From: Platanthera guangdongensis
Taxonomy: Eukaryota; Streptophyta; Magnoliopsida; Asparagales; Orchidaceae
DNA: 64,000 nucleotides
Assembly (NCBI GenBank): GCA_039583875.1
Contig: CM077149.1
Location: 26,673,194-26,737,193 of the forward strand
Direction of reading: 5' to 3'
The position numbers were made by a program, and so were the translations under genes. This document shows, piece after piece, positions 44,674 to 57,669 of the stretch (positions are counted from its first letter, which is position 1; each line of letters begins with the position of its first letter). Under the pieces are notes generated by a model. The model was not told where the DNA came from, searched no databases, and worked only from the letters and a program-made list of their open reading frames with translations.

Positions 44674-46491
44674 TGATGGGATAAAACCCGAATAGGCAAG
44701 TGTACCTGTCGAATTGTAGTATCAAGGTCGTATTTAAACACGGGGTTATCAAATACTGCTACTCACGCTTGAACTATTATCCTACTGAAAGAAAATAGGT
44801 TTTGAGAATTTTTAAACTAAAACAAAAGATAAATTTTTAGACTAAAAACTTTATAATAAAAAGTTAGCATTCGATCGAAGATTCACCATAAAACGAAATG
44901 AGAGGGATGAAAAGGCATAGTTTTAAATTTGCAAATCATACTCGACCGTGACGGATCCGAGATTAGGAAATAATCTCGCTAGAACATTAAATCCCCTTAC
45001 TTATAGACGTTTTAACTAAAATCTCTTTCAAGTCAAAAAGGCCTAAAGCCGCATTATCAAGATGACTCGCACTATTGGATTTGACTCCAATCCGGAAGAT
45101 TTACGTCATCCTATCTCTAGGGTTGCGTTCAACTCCTTCCTTATTTGGGTGATCTTTCACATTCATGAGCATCTTGGCTACTGAAATATGAGATCCCAAG
45201 CCTACTACCGTATACCGGAAATACGGAGTCGACAAAATAAAAATCAAAGAAGGATCGAGTAAAATTAAGCAAAAATAAAACTATGAAATAAATGAAACCC
45301 TCATCTCATTTTATGGATCCTCACGATCGAACGCTAAAGAAAATTAGCTACGCATATTTGGATGGGAAGACAAAACAAGATAAGAGAGAAACATTTTCAT
45401 TACTTGCAAAAAAGAGTACACAAAATTTTAACAAGATAAGACTATGTTAGGAAGACAATCTTGCAATAATGAAAAAAAACTAATACAATAATGAAACTAA
45501 TAACAACTCACAAGCACTCTCCACTCTCCAACTCAACACTCACATTCAACTTAAAACTTCACTTCCCAAAATTTTCTTCTTCTTGGCTTGAGGGATGGGG
45601 TGGCTTTTATAGGAGATGGAGAAGGATCTACAATGAAATGAAGAGGAGGAGGCAAGGGGGGTGGCCGGCCATGTAAAGGGATAGAAGTTCATGCATGACA
45701 TTAAATGAAGCGGAGAGAATACATGCATGATATTTAATGAGGTGGAGAGAGAGGTGGGTTCAATGCATGGACTTTAAGGGAATGAATTAGAAAATATAAA
45801 GTAAAAAAGGGGAATGAATAAGAAATAAAGAGAGGAGAAAAAAAAAGTGGCCGGCCATGTGTAGTGGTAAGGTACATGCATATGGAAATTAATGAGGAGG
45901 GGGAGAGAGGGCATGAGGTGGTCGTCCATGCATGAATGGGGAGAGAACTATGGAAATAAGTTGATGAAAAAAAGGGGGGAGGGAACCGGCCATGCATGGG
46001 CCTCAAATGGCCCAAAGAATGGAGAGAGAGTGGGCTGCACTTTGTGGGCTGTATACTTGAAGTGGGGAGGAGGCTCGGGTAGTGCATGGGCTGCTAGGTG
46101 GGAGGCTGGGCTGCACCATACTTCAAGGGCTGCATCATAAGTGGCCGGCCATGCTCCAAACTTCAAGGGCTGCATGTTAAGTGGCCAGCCATGCACTTCA
46201 AGGGCTGCATGGGCTCGGGTTTTTGCATGGAGGAGGCTTGGGCTGTATCATGTTTAACTTGGACTTGAACCTACAAACAACAAAACAAACATTAGTTCTA
46301 TTTTTTATAACAAGCATAACATAATATAACAAAAATACATATAATAAATTATAGATTTTTATATTATAACATCAAACATTAAAAAAATAAAAATAGTAAC
46401 ATAATAGCATATAAAAAGATAAAACTGTATTAAAACTTAAGATTTATGAAAACTAAACCACACAAATAGTGATGACTAAAACTAGTCATCA
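44674..46491 (-). repeat. 3' LTR of element E
   Basis: It runs TGATGGGATAAAACCCG ... ACTAGTCATCA and matches the stub at 60123-60633. The polypurine complement AATTCCCCCAAGC adjoins it at 46492. The minus-strand TATA box TATAAAAG is at 45604-45611. Confidence 0.88.
45660..46240 (-). repeat. TGGCCGGCCA palindrome words in U3 of element E
   Basis: GTGGCCGGCCATG occurs at 45661, 45847 and 46141, with variants ACCGGCCATG at about 45985 and GTGGCCAGCCATG at 46181. CTTCAAGGGCTGCAT recurs at about 46120, 46160 and 46197. On the minus strand the words precede the TATA box at 45604-45611. It is sparser than the other arrays. Confidence 0.75.
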
Positions 46492-48436
46492 AATTCCCCC
46501 AAGCTAGAGTATTTGCTTGACCTCAAGCAAATAGAATTGAAAACTAGGGAAAAAGTAAACAAAGCAAATTTAGATTTCATAATTAAGAAAAACAAAACAT
46601 GAAAAATTAAATTATCCTAATTCCGATGTTAACAACTAGTGGGGTGAGAAGTGCACAATAGAAAACTTGAAAGTGGAGACCTAAAAATATCATTAGAACA
46701 TAAAGAAAATTTACACATTTCTAAATCTTAAAACAAGGCATCCAAAATTAATGAAAATAAGAGAAACAAGAGTAGAAATTCTAAATAAACGGCGCATTAA
46801 CGAACTACTAGGTTGCTAGAATAATAATTATCCCTAAGACACCTCAAGATAACCTCCAAAGAAATCCATCAATGATGGTGGCCATAGGCTTGTCCGTTCA
46901 CACTTTCTCCACTACGCGAATTTACGTTCTAAAGATTAATAGGACTTCTAGTAGGTGTTAAAACTTGGCTTAGGTAAATGATTAGGAAATGAAAATAAGG
47001 ATAAACATGAGGGCTTAAACACTAAACCAAGGTTGAGCTTAAAAAAATAAACATAAACACATGAAGAGGAATGATAAGTACTTCAATTCAAGCTAAAACA
47101 AACATAAGGCCATGTATTTTTTTTCTTTCTTTTCATAATATTGGCCAAAAATAAACTACTTTTTTTTTCATTTCATTTTGATGATACTTTTGATAATAAC
47201 TCTTTTTTTATAACTTTAAGGAATGCTCCAAATATAAGCTATAAATTTTCCTTTTCATTTCAAAGATATAATCCCTCATAAAATTAATATTTAAGCTCAA
47301 GGTTTAGTGTGAAAATAGGAAAGGGATTTTGGCTTTGGTGAAATAATGAAATGAAAGGTGGAGCTAAAAACAAATAAACATGGAAAAGACCCAAAATTGT
47401 TTTGCAATGGTAAATTTTTTTGGTGGGCAAGAAAAGCTCAAACGAGTCAAAGGGTGGCCTAAATTATTTCTAAAGTACGTAAAAACGACGCACATGCTTC
47501 AAGAGTAGCTAGGGACAAGTTCTAGACACCAAGAAAGTATTACCCCACAAATGAAAAAGAGATAACATTACCTAGCAATCATTCGTAAGCAACTAACCGA
47601 ATAAAAAGACATAACTACAAATTGCTAACTTATAACGTAAAAATCGGATGCTTATACTTAAGAAAACGAAACTTGTAAAACTAAGCTATGTTAAACTGAT
47701 AAATTTAGAAAACTGTTTCAAAGAGATCTAAATAGAACTAAGGAACCGCACGGGCCTACACATCACTAGAACAAACCAAAAAATAAAGATAGAAAAAAAT
47801 TTTAGATTTTGTTTTTCAAATAGATTTTAGCAATTTTTTTGGATTTTTGTTTTATAGATTTTTTTCTCTTTTTTTTATTTTGGATAAGGCTAAACTAAAA
47901 GCAATACTAAAGAAGCTTAACAAAACTATACTAATTTTTTAGATTTTTATTTTAAGAAAGCAAAAGAATTTTTTTGGAGTTTTAAAAGAAAAAGGAAAAA
48001 GAGAAACTAACTAAACCCTCCCCCAAGCTTTGATTTTTCATTGTCCTCAATGAAATAAACAAAAAGAAAAACGAGAAGGAGACAGAGAGGGAGAGAAAAA
48101 TGCAGAAAGTAAATGAAATAATAAAAAAAACAGGACTTCCCCGGGTTTGTGAGATGAAGGCGGATGTCGCTCACCCATGCTTGCTTTTTAGTGTACTTCA
48201 TCGTGAGCAGATTTGACTTGATCCATCTTTATATCAACAACGTTGGAGCGGCGGTCACGAACTTACTTGGTTGGCCTCCGAAAGGAAGAGCAAAATAAAA
48301 GCAGAAAAAACAGAGTCCGTAGGCAGGTGCCCAAGAGTGTTCTTTTATTACAACAATTTAAAGTCCGAATAAAATTAAAAGTTTCATAATAATAATAAGT
48401 CCAAAAAATAAAAATGTTCCACAACAAGATAAATAT
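46492..48436 (-). other. 3' untranslated region of element E
   Basis: AT-rich and noncoding. The terminal polypurine tract is at 46492-46504. An internal purine tract (minus strand CTTGGGGGAGGG after TTGAGGACAATGA) is at about 48016-48052; G has the same at about 62308. The conserved block shared with C, F and J is at about 46850-46985. Confidence 0.65.
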
Positions 48437-49941
48437 TTAAGAGTCCAAGACAAGATCCTCCGTTGCAGGAGACACAGAATCATATGAAAAATAAAGTTTA
48501 AGTCTATGCCCATTCACTTTAAAATCACCCTTATCGGGGTGCGAAAGAAACACAGTTCCATAAGGATAAACGACCTTGACCGTAAACGGTCCAGATCATC
48601 TAGATTTAAGTTTTCCAGGAAATAGACGTAGGCGAGAATTGAAAAGAAGAACGTGATCGCCAGGTTTAAACATTTTAGGATGGCGCAAGTTCTTATCGTG
48701 ATAAAGTTTCATGTGTTCTTTATAAATTTTATTATTTTCATAAGCGTATGCTCGCCACTCGTCAAGCTCATTTAGTTGGGTTTTCATATGCTCACCGACC
48801 GAGTGCGGATCGAAATTAAAAAACTTTAACGCCCAATATGCACGGTGCTCTACTTCTACCGGGAGATGACACGATTTTTCGTAGACCAGTCGGAAAGGAG
48901 TACAACCAATAGTGGTCTTGTATGCTGTCCTATAGGCCCAAAGAGCATCGTCTAACTTTAAAGACCAATCTTAAGGGAAGTAGAAACAGTTTTTTCCAAA
49001 ATTCTTTTAAGCTTTCGATTGACTACCTCGACCTGACCGTTAGTTTGGGGGTGATAATCAGTTGATAGTTTATGCGTAACGCCATATTTAGTTAAAGCTT
49101 TAGCGAGTTGAGCGTTGCAAAAATGACTTCCCCTATCACTAACGATCGCTCGCGGAAAACCAAAACGAGAAAATAATTTTTTAAGAAAGGCAACTACGAC
49201 GCGAGCATCATTTCTTGGTAAATCTTGGGCCTCCGCCGACCTGGAAACATAATCTAATGCGACTAGAATATATTTATTTCCTAGACTTGAGGGAAACGGG
49301 CCTATGATGTCAATGCCCCATAAATCAAAAACTTCGCATTCCAAAAAATAATTTTGTTCCATTTCATTTTTATTATATAAGTTTCAAGTCCGTTGGCACC
49401 GATCACACCCGTTCACAAAGAGTTGCGCATCCTTAAATATGCTTGGCCAGTAAAATCCAGCACTAAGCACTTTGTGGGCGGTGCGGTTTACTTGAAAATG
49501 CACGCCAGTCGGACATTCATGAACATGTTTTAAAAATTGTTGACCTTCTTTCCGGGAAACACATATTCTAACCACCTGATCCGCACAAATGCGAAATAGA
49601 AAGGGGTCCTCCCAAAAATAATACTTCAACTCCGAAAAGAATTTCTTCTTTGGGTGAGAAGAGTATTCTTTTGGAAGGGCCCGGGCCACAAGATAATTGG
49701 CCAGATCGGCAAACCAGGGGGTAGAAGAAGAAACGTTTAAAAGACGTTCATCCGAAAAAGAGTCATTAATAGAATTTTCATTTAAAATATCAAGTTCGGG
49801 ATTTTCAAGACGAGAAAGATGATCAGCCGCAAGGTTTTCCGCTCCTTTCTTATCCCGAATCTCCAAGTCGAATTCTTGAAGTAAGAGGATCCAGCGAATA
49901 AGACGCAGCTTGGCATCTGGTTTAGAAAGGAGGTACTTCAA
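48437..49941 (-). pseudogene. Integrase and end of RNase H of element E, broken
   Basis: From 49941: [19 protein letters not shown] and [11 protein letters not shown] end RNase [19 protein letters not shown] and CDRCQ give the HHCC zinc-binding part. [47 protein letters not shown] give the core. [31 protein letters not shown] and DFKVNGHRLKLYF give the C-terminus, ending with TAA at 48437. Shifts near 49370 and 48960-48790 and a TGA in the C-terminal part break it. No chromodomain follows. Confidence 0.85.
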
Positions 49942-51596
49942 AGCAGAATGATCCGTAAAAACAATAACTTTAGCAAGAGTAACGTACGGTCAGAATTTAT
50001 CAAAAGCAAAAATAACAGCTAAAAGTTCTTTCTCCGTCGTAGTGTAATTTTCTTGAGCAGAAGTTGGAGTTTTACTAGCATAGAAAATCGGATGAAAGTT
50101 CTTAGCAATTCGTTGTCCTACAACCGCACCTACCGTATGACTACTCGCATCACACATTATTTCGAATGGTAAATCCCAAACTGCGGCGATCATAATAGAA
50201 GCATTTATAAGTTTGGATTTAATTAATTCGAATGCAGCGAGACAAGATTCATCAAAAATGAAAGGAGTTTCTTTTTCGAGAAGGTGGGTGAGAGGCTTAG
50301 TAATTTTTGAAAAGTTTTTAATGAATCGTCGATAAAAACCCGCGTGCCCTAAAAAACTTCTAATCGCTTTAATATTTGTAGGCGGCGGTAACTTTTCAAT
50401 TACTTTAATTTTTGCCTTGTCCACTTCAATTCCCTTAGCGGAAATCTTATGGCCAAGGAATAAGCCTTCCCGCACCATAAAGTGGCACTTCTCCTAATTT
50501 AAAACTAAGTGGGTTTATTCGCAGCGTTGTAAAACTTTTTCCAAATTGTCTAAACATAAGGCAAAGGAGTCGCCAAAAACAGAAAAATCGTCCATAAATA
50601 CTTCCATAATATTTTCTATGTATTTATCAAAAATAGCAAGCATACACCGCTGAAAGGTAGCAGCTGTGTTGCATAACCCGAAAGGCATTCTACGATAAGC
50701 AAAAGTCCCGAAGGGTCAAGTGAATGTTGTCTTCTCTTGGTCCTCGGGTGCAATAGGGATTTGAAAATACCCCGAGAGACCGTCGAGGAAGTAATAAAAA
50801 CTGTGCCCGGATAAACGTTCTAAAATTTGATCGATAAAGGGGAGGGGGAAGTGATCTTTTCGAGTGGCATCATTTAGCTTACGGTAATCGATGCACATCC
50901 TCCATCCAGTTATCGTCCTAGTTGGAATTAAGTCGTTATTTTCGTTCATTACTACTATGATCCCACCCTTATTTGGTACAACTGGACCGGACTTACCCAC
51001 TGACTATCGGAAATCGGATAAATTATCCCCACATCTAATAACTTAAGCACCTCTTCCTTCACAACCTCTTTCATATTCGGATTGAGACGATGTTGTGGTT
51101 GGACTACACCCTTAGGATTATTTTCAAAAAATATTTTATGAGTACAAAAAGAAGGGCTTATGACAGAAATGTCGGAAATTTGCCACGCTATAGCTCGGCG
51201 ATGCTTTTGTAGTACTTCGATCAACTGATCGTTTTCAAATTGAGAAAGATAGGCCGAGATTATAACGAGCAACTTAGAATTTTTTTCAAGAAAGGCATAT
51301 TTTAGATGATCAGGGAGTGGTTTTAAATCAAGATGGTGCGGTTTATCATAAGAGTTTTTCAAATTCTTTTCTTTTTCAAAAATAAGGTTTTCATACTTTT
51401 TTCTACCAAAGACAGAATCATTTTCAAAATTTGCATGTAATGACATAACCGTGTTTTCAAAATCATATGAAGAAATTTCAGAAAAAGAGGAGGAAAATTC
51501 ATTTGAAGAGATGTTAGAAAGAGAAAGAGACGAATCTTCATTTAAAACATCAAGAAAGTAGCATGAATCATCATTTTTAAAGAGTTTTTCATTCAT
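49942..51596 (-). pseudogene. Reverse transcriptase and RNase H of element E, broken
   Basis: The ATG at 51596 overlaps the stop of the protease frame (ATGA). A linker is followed by HRLNPNMKEVVKEEVLKLLD; loss of one base near 50985 shifts the frame inside PVQ-VVP. CIDYRKLNDATRKDHFPLPF, YFLDGLSGYFQIPI and FGTFAYRRMPFGLCN follow, with a TGA in place of Cys near 50715. The box FMDDF at about 50580-50594 keeps both Asp residues. GLFLGHKISAKGIEV, GHAGFYRRFIKNFSK and MCDASSHTVGAVVG lead into RNase H ([16 protein letters not shown]). A few point changes break it, in contrast to the active-site change in C. Confidence 0.87.
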
Positions 51597-52405
51597 TGAT
51601 TGATATAAAATGTGACCTCATCATCTCCTACACGCAAAAACAACTTGCCGTTACTAAGATCGATGACTGCTCGAGAGGTGGCTAGGAAGGGTCGACCAAG
51701 GATAAGAGGGACCTCGACGTCCTCTTCAATATCGAGAATGACAAAATCCACCGGGAAGATGAATTTGTCTACCTTTACTAGCACGTCCTCAACGATACCT
51801 AAAGGATACTTAATGGACCTATCAGCTAACTGGATACTCATTCTTGTAGGGATAAGAGTGCCCAATCCTAGCTTTTTGAATAAAGAAAAGGTCATCAAAT
51901 TGATGCTCGCTCCTAGATCCGCTAACGCATGTTTAACAAACAGATCACCAAAAACGCAAGGAATGGAAAAACTACCCGGATCGTTTATCTTTTTAGGCAG
52001 ATTAGAGTTTTTAACGACCGCCGAGCATTCTTCATTTAAGGTTACATTCGATAAATTTTCCAATTTCTTCATGTTCGTTAATAAATCCTTAAGATATTTT
52101 GCATACTTAGGCATTTGACTAATTGCTTCATGAAATGGCAAATTAATATGAATTTGTTTGAACATTTCAAGTAAACGTTGGTACTGATCGTCTAGTTTGT
52201 CTTTCCTAAGTCGAGCCGGATAAGGAGGTGGCGGCAATTCCTTTATAACAGCCGGAGCATCATTTTGAACGTCATCATTTTCTTTTCCAAAATCAGAAAA
52301 AACAGAAATATCTTTTTCTTTATCTAAAGTAGATTTTTCATTTCCAAAAGTTGTTTTATCATTTTCTATGGGGGTAATTGTTTCCACAACAAGAGGGACA
52401 ATCAC
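51593..52405 (-). pseudogene. Protease region of element E, frame open
   Basis: The frame is open for 270 codons. KDKLDDQYQRLLEMFKQIHI and MPKYAKYLKDLLTN precede the retropepsin ALADLGASINLMTFSLFKKLG, with DLGA as in C. VDFVILDIEEDVEVPLILGR and [17 protein letters not shown] complete it. It ends FYINQ-TGA at 51593. The frame continues upstream toward gag with stops, so this is the protease part of a gag-protease reading and not a gene on its own. Confidence 0.85.
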
Positions 52406-53180
52406 CTTTGGCTCTTCCCTGTTGGTGGGCTCGTTAATAACCTTACCGCTCCGAAGGGAAATCGTATTTGCGTGCTCCCTTGGGTTAGGTTCAATGTTCG
52501 AGGGAAGAGTTCCAGGTGGTCTCTCAGAAAAAGCAGTGGCAAGTTTCCCGACCTAGTTTTCTAAACTTTTCGTTGACCGTGTTAAGTTTCTAATAGTAGC
52601 ATCGTTCGAGCTTATATATCTAGATAAAAATTCTTCCAAAGAGAGGGTTTTTTTGAAGATTTTGGTTTTGTTGTGGCGGTGGTGGTGGTGTAAAATTGTG
52701 TGGTGGGCGTGCAGCATTAGCAGGGTTACTCCAAGAAAAATTAGGATGGTTACGCCATCCAGGATTATAAAAGTTCGAAGAAGAATTAAAACCAGGAGGT
52801 GCAGAAAAAGCAGAAAAATTATTGGCAGAATTATTTTGAGCAGGCCTGGGTATGTTCCCCAGATAATCCACCTGCTCGGCGGCAGCAGCATTCGCATTTT
52901 CATATACCTTAGCGGCGGAGGAAGCAGTCATCTCCGAAATCTTCTTGTTCAGCATCTCCACTTGCAGCGCTAGTTGTGACACCGAATCCACTTCATGGAT
53001 ACCTGCAGGTTTAGATAGGCGAGTCCTAGACAAATTCCACTGATAAGTGTTCATCGCCATGTCCTCGATAATCTCAAGAGCGGCTACCGGAGTTTTGCGG
53101 TCCAAAGAACCAGCGGAAGCGGCATCTATCATTTGCTTAGTTTCTTGATTTTGCCCATTATAAAATGTCTGAACCTGTAA
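52406..53180 (-). pseudogene. gag of element E, C-terminal part, broken
   Basis: Directly left of F the minus strand reads LQVQTFYNGQNQETKQMIDA, AALEIIEDMAMNTYQW, QVDYLGNIP-like sequence, NNFSAFSAPPGF and NPGWRNHPNFSWSNPAN. A shift near 52640 leads to SLEEFLSRYISSNDATIRNL, a TAG near 52553, then VGKLATAFSERP and NPREHANTISLRSGK. It continues the gag at 59301-59952 exactly at the CCATA duplication. Confidence 0.85.
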
Positions 53181-53185
53181 CCATA

Positions 53186-54624
53186 TGATGTGTGTAAATC
53201 GACAAGCGCACTGGTCGCACAAGTAATAAAGTTTTGGGAATAAATCCCCGAGTGTCGGTCTCTTGAGGAATGCAATTAGCATGGAGCGGCAACAGTACAG
53301 AAAATATCGTTATGAGAGTTATTAATGGAAAAAAGAGTAAAAAGAGGACTTGGGAGATTGTGGATGTTTGATCTACTGAACTAGTAAAAGCTATGCGGCT
53401 CGAAGGCATCGCTTCGCAAGGTGGAGTGGGTGTTTCGGCCGCGATGCCGAACTTCGGTTGGGCGAGTGGATGGGAAGATAATGGATTGAAGTGTTCTTGT
53501 GTGTCGTGCAATCGGGTGAGACACGGGAATGGAGTGGATGTGGGGTGAGCGAGACGCATTCACAGAGACTACTCACAAGCATAAGAAAAATACTAACATT
53601 CCATTAGATGTAAAATAAACTTGATGTAGATGGATGGAAGTGTTCATTACAATGCTTAAACCATTCCATATTATAGAGGAAGGGGAAGATGAGTAAACCA
53701 AAAGAGAGTGAAGATCCACCGCGGGTCGTGGCTGGAGTAGCGAGTTGTCAATCCGCTTCCGGGAACAGTCCAAGGAGGCTTCCGGTACTGACGAGCTGTC
53801 ACCTCGAAGGCCTTTAAGTCTGTTCTCTAGGTTGTCTTCTTCACCAACTCCGGTGGAAAGCTTGGAGTTGAAGTCGTCAATGGCCCAGGGCTTCGCCGGA
53901 GGGTTTGAAAAGCTTCGGACTAGTTGGCAATGGCCTCCCGACGAAGGTGGAGGTGATGGAGCAGTTGGAGGAGTGAAATGGTGATTCCCGCGCACTCCCG
54001 ATCGCAGCAAATGACAGGCGTTGACCTAAATCGCGGAGCAGGGCCTTAAATACGGAGGCAGCAGAAGCAGTGCACACGATCAGTGGCGCACGACTAGTGG
54101 TCGTGCGCACTGTCGGTCGATGATCGTGCGACTTTTCCAAATAGACCTGCAACCTGGATAAGAAGCATCAGCATATATGCGCACGAACAGTGGCACACGA
54201 CCATTGGTCATGCGCACTACGGCCAGTGCTCGTGCGATTACCTAGACAGGATTAGGAAAATGAGAGTGTAATGTGCACGGTCGGTGGCGCACGACCAGTG
54301 GTCGTGCACAATAAGTCCAGTGGCCGTGCGCAGTATTCCTGCATCGTTGGGGTCTCCCAAGCGGTTCCGGAGCACGCACACGACCCCTACACCAACAGAA
54401 GAGGCAGATAGGCCACCAAAACGTGCACACCACATCCCCGAGACAGGGCTAAAGAATAACAAAAATATAGAAATACAGAAACCACACAAACGGGCCTACA
54501 GTGCACTTAATCGTGAAATAGGCACATAAGCAAATATAAGCAATAAAGGCTCTCAAGTGTAGTGCTAAGACGATAAAACTGGCCCAGATGAGTCCAAAAA
54601 TCAGTGTAAAATGTGGACTCATCA
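53186..54624 (-). repeat. 3' LTR of element F
   Basis: Left end TGATGTGTGTAAATCG, right end GACTCATCA next to CACCCCCAGACTTAA (polypurine complement). The array is at 54072-54335. A TATA-like GTATTTAA (plus strand TTAAATAC at 54046-54053) lies just downstream on the minus strand. Confidence 0.92.
54072..54335 (-). repeat. GCGCACGACCA / TGGTCGTGCGC palindrome array in U3 of element F
   Basis: GCGCACGA, CAGTGG and GGTCGTGCGCA words recur. The pair at about 54086-54108 and that at 54286-54308 each form a near-palindrome with 11-bp arms around one central base. The same array stands at about 58747-59015 in the 5' LTR. Confidence 0.9.
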
Positions 54625-56559
54625 CACCCCCAGACTTAACCATTTGCACATCCCGAGCAAATCATCACTCCATGGACTAGAAAATAGCTAACTGGCTCAG
54701 AAATTTCAATAAGAGGTAAGACGAGAAATCAAATACATCATGGGCATAGAAGATATAATAGAAAAACTTTTTAATTATACGACGTACTTTAAACGATTCG
54801 ACAGACGTAAATAAATATTGTAATTGCTCAAAATTAGAATTCTGGAGAATCTTGCGATCATGTGTAAGAAGAAAGTAGGCAGGCCACTAAGGTGAGCATT
54901 GCCAAAGCTCGGGACTCAGGATCACCTCTAAAGAAATCCACCAATATTGGGGACCATACACTTGCACGTTCACACTCTCTCCACGGCGCGGGTTAGACTC
55001 AAGCGTGAATCGGTAGGACTTGTAGGAGAAAATGGGGCTTAGGCGACGGCTTGGTAGTCAAAGATAAACATTAAGGCTCTATGCAACCAAAGCGAGCGAA
55101 TAAAACCCAAACCAATACAGCCACTTAGAAATGAATGGGGCACATGTCCCCAGACTGAGCTTGAAAACCGGGCGTGAACACGGCCGAACCCGACCAAAAT
55201 AAAAAAGAGGATGGTGATAGAATTCTCAAAGCAATTTTTTTAGATTTTTCTCTCTTTTGCGCTTATCGGCTTTTTATGTTTTTTTATATATTTTTATTTT
55301 TCTGCGCTTGCAATCCCCAAACATAGCAATCAAAACGTGAATGAATTCAACAACCCCAAAAATAATGTCCACCTATCACAACCTCGTCAAAACAGAAAAT
55401 ACAAAGCAGCTCAAGCATTTGATTGCGATGGTGGGTTTAGCTTCAGGCCTTGGTGAATGTGAGTGGAGCTGGATCAAAGGAAGGGTAGGCACAAATTTGG
55501 CATGCAACAGTTAACATGTAGGAAAGCCTAAACAAGGCTCCAACAAGCCAAAATGAAGGCCTACGTCATGCTCACGCTTGACTAACCGTGCACCAATGCT
55601 TCGAGAGTAGCTTAGGGCAAGTTCTTAGCAACCGAGAAAGATGATCCATCCTCCCGACTCGAGCAATACGAATCTAGGGGCGGCTACACACATTCCTACA
55701 TTATCGTTCGATTACTACATATTCAGATTTTGAGTAGTACAAACAATAGTTACATTTTGCAGAAAAATATAAAGCTACGAGCATAAAGAAAAATAAATTC
55801 TATCTTAGTTCTACACAAACCATGAGTACTCGATTAGGAGCACTGCATGAGTTTCGAACTACTCAATCCTGAAATCCTAAGCTAGCACCACTATTTTAAA
55901 GTTTACACAAAAATAATACATTTGACCCGGGCTGTGCGCGTGGTTAAGAACGCACTTGTGTGGGTGATTCAGTGTGTGCAACAGTAATCAAGAGATAAGT
56001 AAACAAGAAACTGGTATGCAACAAAAAGTGTGGTGTACTGACCACAGGCATGCGCTCCCCCCAGACTTAAAGTAGACAACTAATAAAAATAAGCAATCCA
56101 AATATGAAAAATAGCTAGGGTAGGAAGTACCTATGCTCAAAAGTGAGCATACCAGTAGCGCAATGAGCTGTCCAAGTGCGGCCAAGTTGTCGCGCCTCAA
56201 ATATTCCTGCACCTGAGATTGAAGTATGCACACCAAACACAAGATGGACAAAGATAGAATGAATATATATAAAAAGAACTCAGAACACAGCATAGGACCA
56301 AATGGTCCAACGTGGGTTGTCTCCTGAAAGCCCTTTTGTTTACCATCCTTAAGGTGGACCTGTGAAATTTTTCACACGCCTGAGTTTTCAGTCTATTTCA
56401 CACTGCTGACCACGTGGTGTAACAGAGAGCTCATCACGCAGCTGGGTTACCACACCCAAGTAATGAAATACAACAAAAATTTAATGAAAGAAACACTATC
56501 CTAGATAACTGTTGGGTTTATTGTCTCCCAACAGGACTTATTCAAAATCTGAGCATTTC
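54625..56559 (-). other. 3' untranslated region of element F
   Basis: No gene is seen. It holds the terminal polypurine complement at 54625-54640, the block conserved with C, E and J at about 54900-55045, and another purine tract complement CCCCCCAGACTTAAAG at about 56057. Confidence 0.6.
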
Positions 56560-57669
56560 CTAACTGATGGGCAAATGAAACTGGAAATGCTCAAGCAGAG
56601 GTTCATGGTCGCGCTGCGGTTGTGGGTACCGGAATGGAGATAGAACATAAGCCCCAATACCTATATACGTATACCTATCGTAAGTGTCAGGCATGGGCAG
56701 ACAGTAACTTGGGAAGCTCATCAGCTCCAACTCCACCTGCATCTGATTACAATAAGTCCTAGGCTGCATTACAAGCTCTTGCACTGATTGGACAAATTCC
56801 ACAATGTGGTCCTGCATGGAAGTAGACACGAGAGCAGGGTCAAGAAATAAACTAGAAGAATAACATAAATGATCCTCGATATTGGGGATGATCCCGGAGT
56901 CATCCCCCGTCGGCGGAATTGTGGGTGCTTCCAAACAGATGTCTAGGCTAGTGCAGGAATGTTCTAAAGCTGCATCTGCCTCGTCCATGCCTCGGGCATC
57001 CTCACATGGGGTGGAGGTTGCAACCTCTACCACGGAGTCGTCCTCCTCGACTGGATCTAACAGAATGCTGGAAATGCTAATTTCCACCTGCGATTCAATC
57101 TCAACAACACTGTCAGAAGAAGAAAGAATGCTATGCAAAAAGGAAGGTGAAGGCACGAAACTCGGTAGGACGTTGAGCGTTGGCTCTCCAAAACTAATAG
57201 ATTCTATGCTAGGCGATGTATGCACTTCAGGAGTATAAATAGCAGTGTCAGAATGGGGATAAGCACATGTATCGGTGCACATACCTGCAATGTCTTCTCC
57301 ATAACAAAGAGATGGAAATGGTGCACATCCCGATACAGAAGGGATGCTTCCCAAGGTTGAAGTGGAGATAATCTGAAAATCCGGCTCGTCATCCACTCCT
57401 AGCTCAGCAAGGTAAGCGGTGCAATCCTTCAATGCATGATCCCAGCTTCGAAAAAAAAGTCAATGCTTATCCGGCTTTGGCGGTGCAACAGGTGCTGCAG
57501 TCGAATAAAAGTAGTGAGGCAATGGCTCCGCAGGTCGGTAGCTAACCGGCTTATGTCTACGATATGTAGATTCCTGAATTTCCTGGCTACTATACTTCTG
57601 AGGCCATCTGTCGCTAGCATGAGAGATGTCTCCACAATGACGGCAACGGATATTGAAATTGGCCCACAT
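56560..57669 (-). CDS. Unknown ORF of element F with degenerate zinc-knuckle motif
   Basis: From the ATG at 57669 one frame runs about 369 codons to 56560, with one in-frame TGA at 57460 (69 codons in). The N-terminus has CRHCGDISHASDRW, a CX2CX4H pattern with Trp where the last Cys of a knuckle would be. After the TGA it reads WDHALKDCTAYLAELG and then a long Ser/Thr/Pro- and Asp/Glu-rich stretch with no hydrophobic span, ending PLLEHFQFHLPIS. It lies about 170 bp after the primer site, where gag would be. It may be a diverged gag-derived ORF, as in elements that keep only gag. I do not recognise the long C-terminal part. Confidence 0.5.

Noticed and set aside
45734..46196. Pro/Ser-rich and Gly/Trp-rich ORFs in the 3' LTR of element E
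   Set aside because: Low-complexity reading of the LTR on opposite strands; no coding signature.
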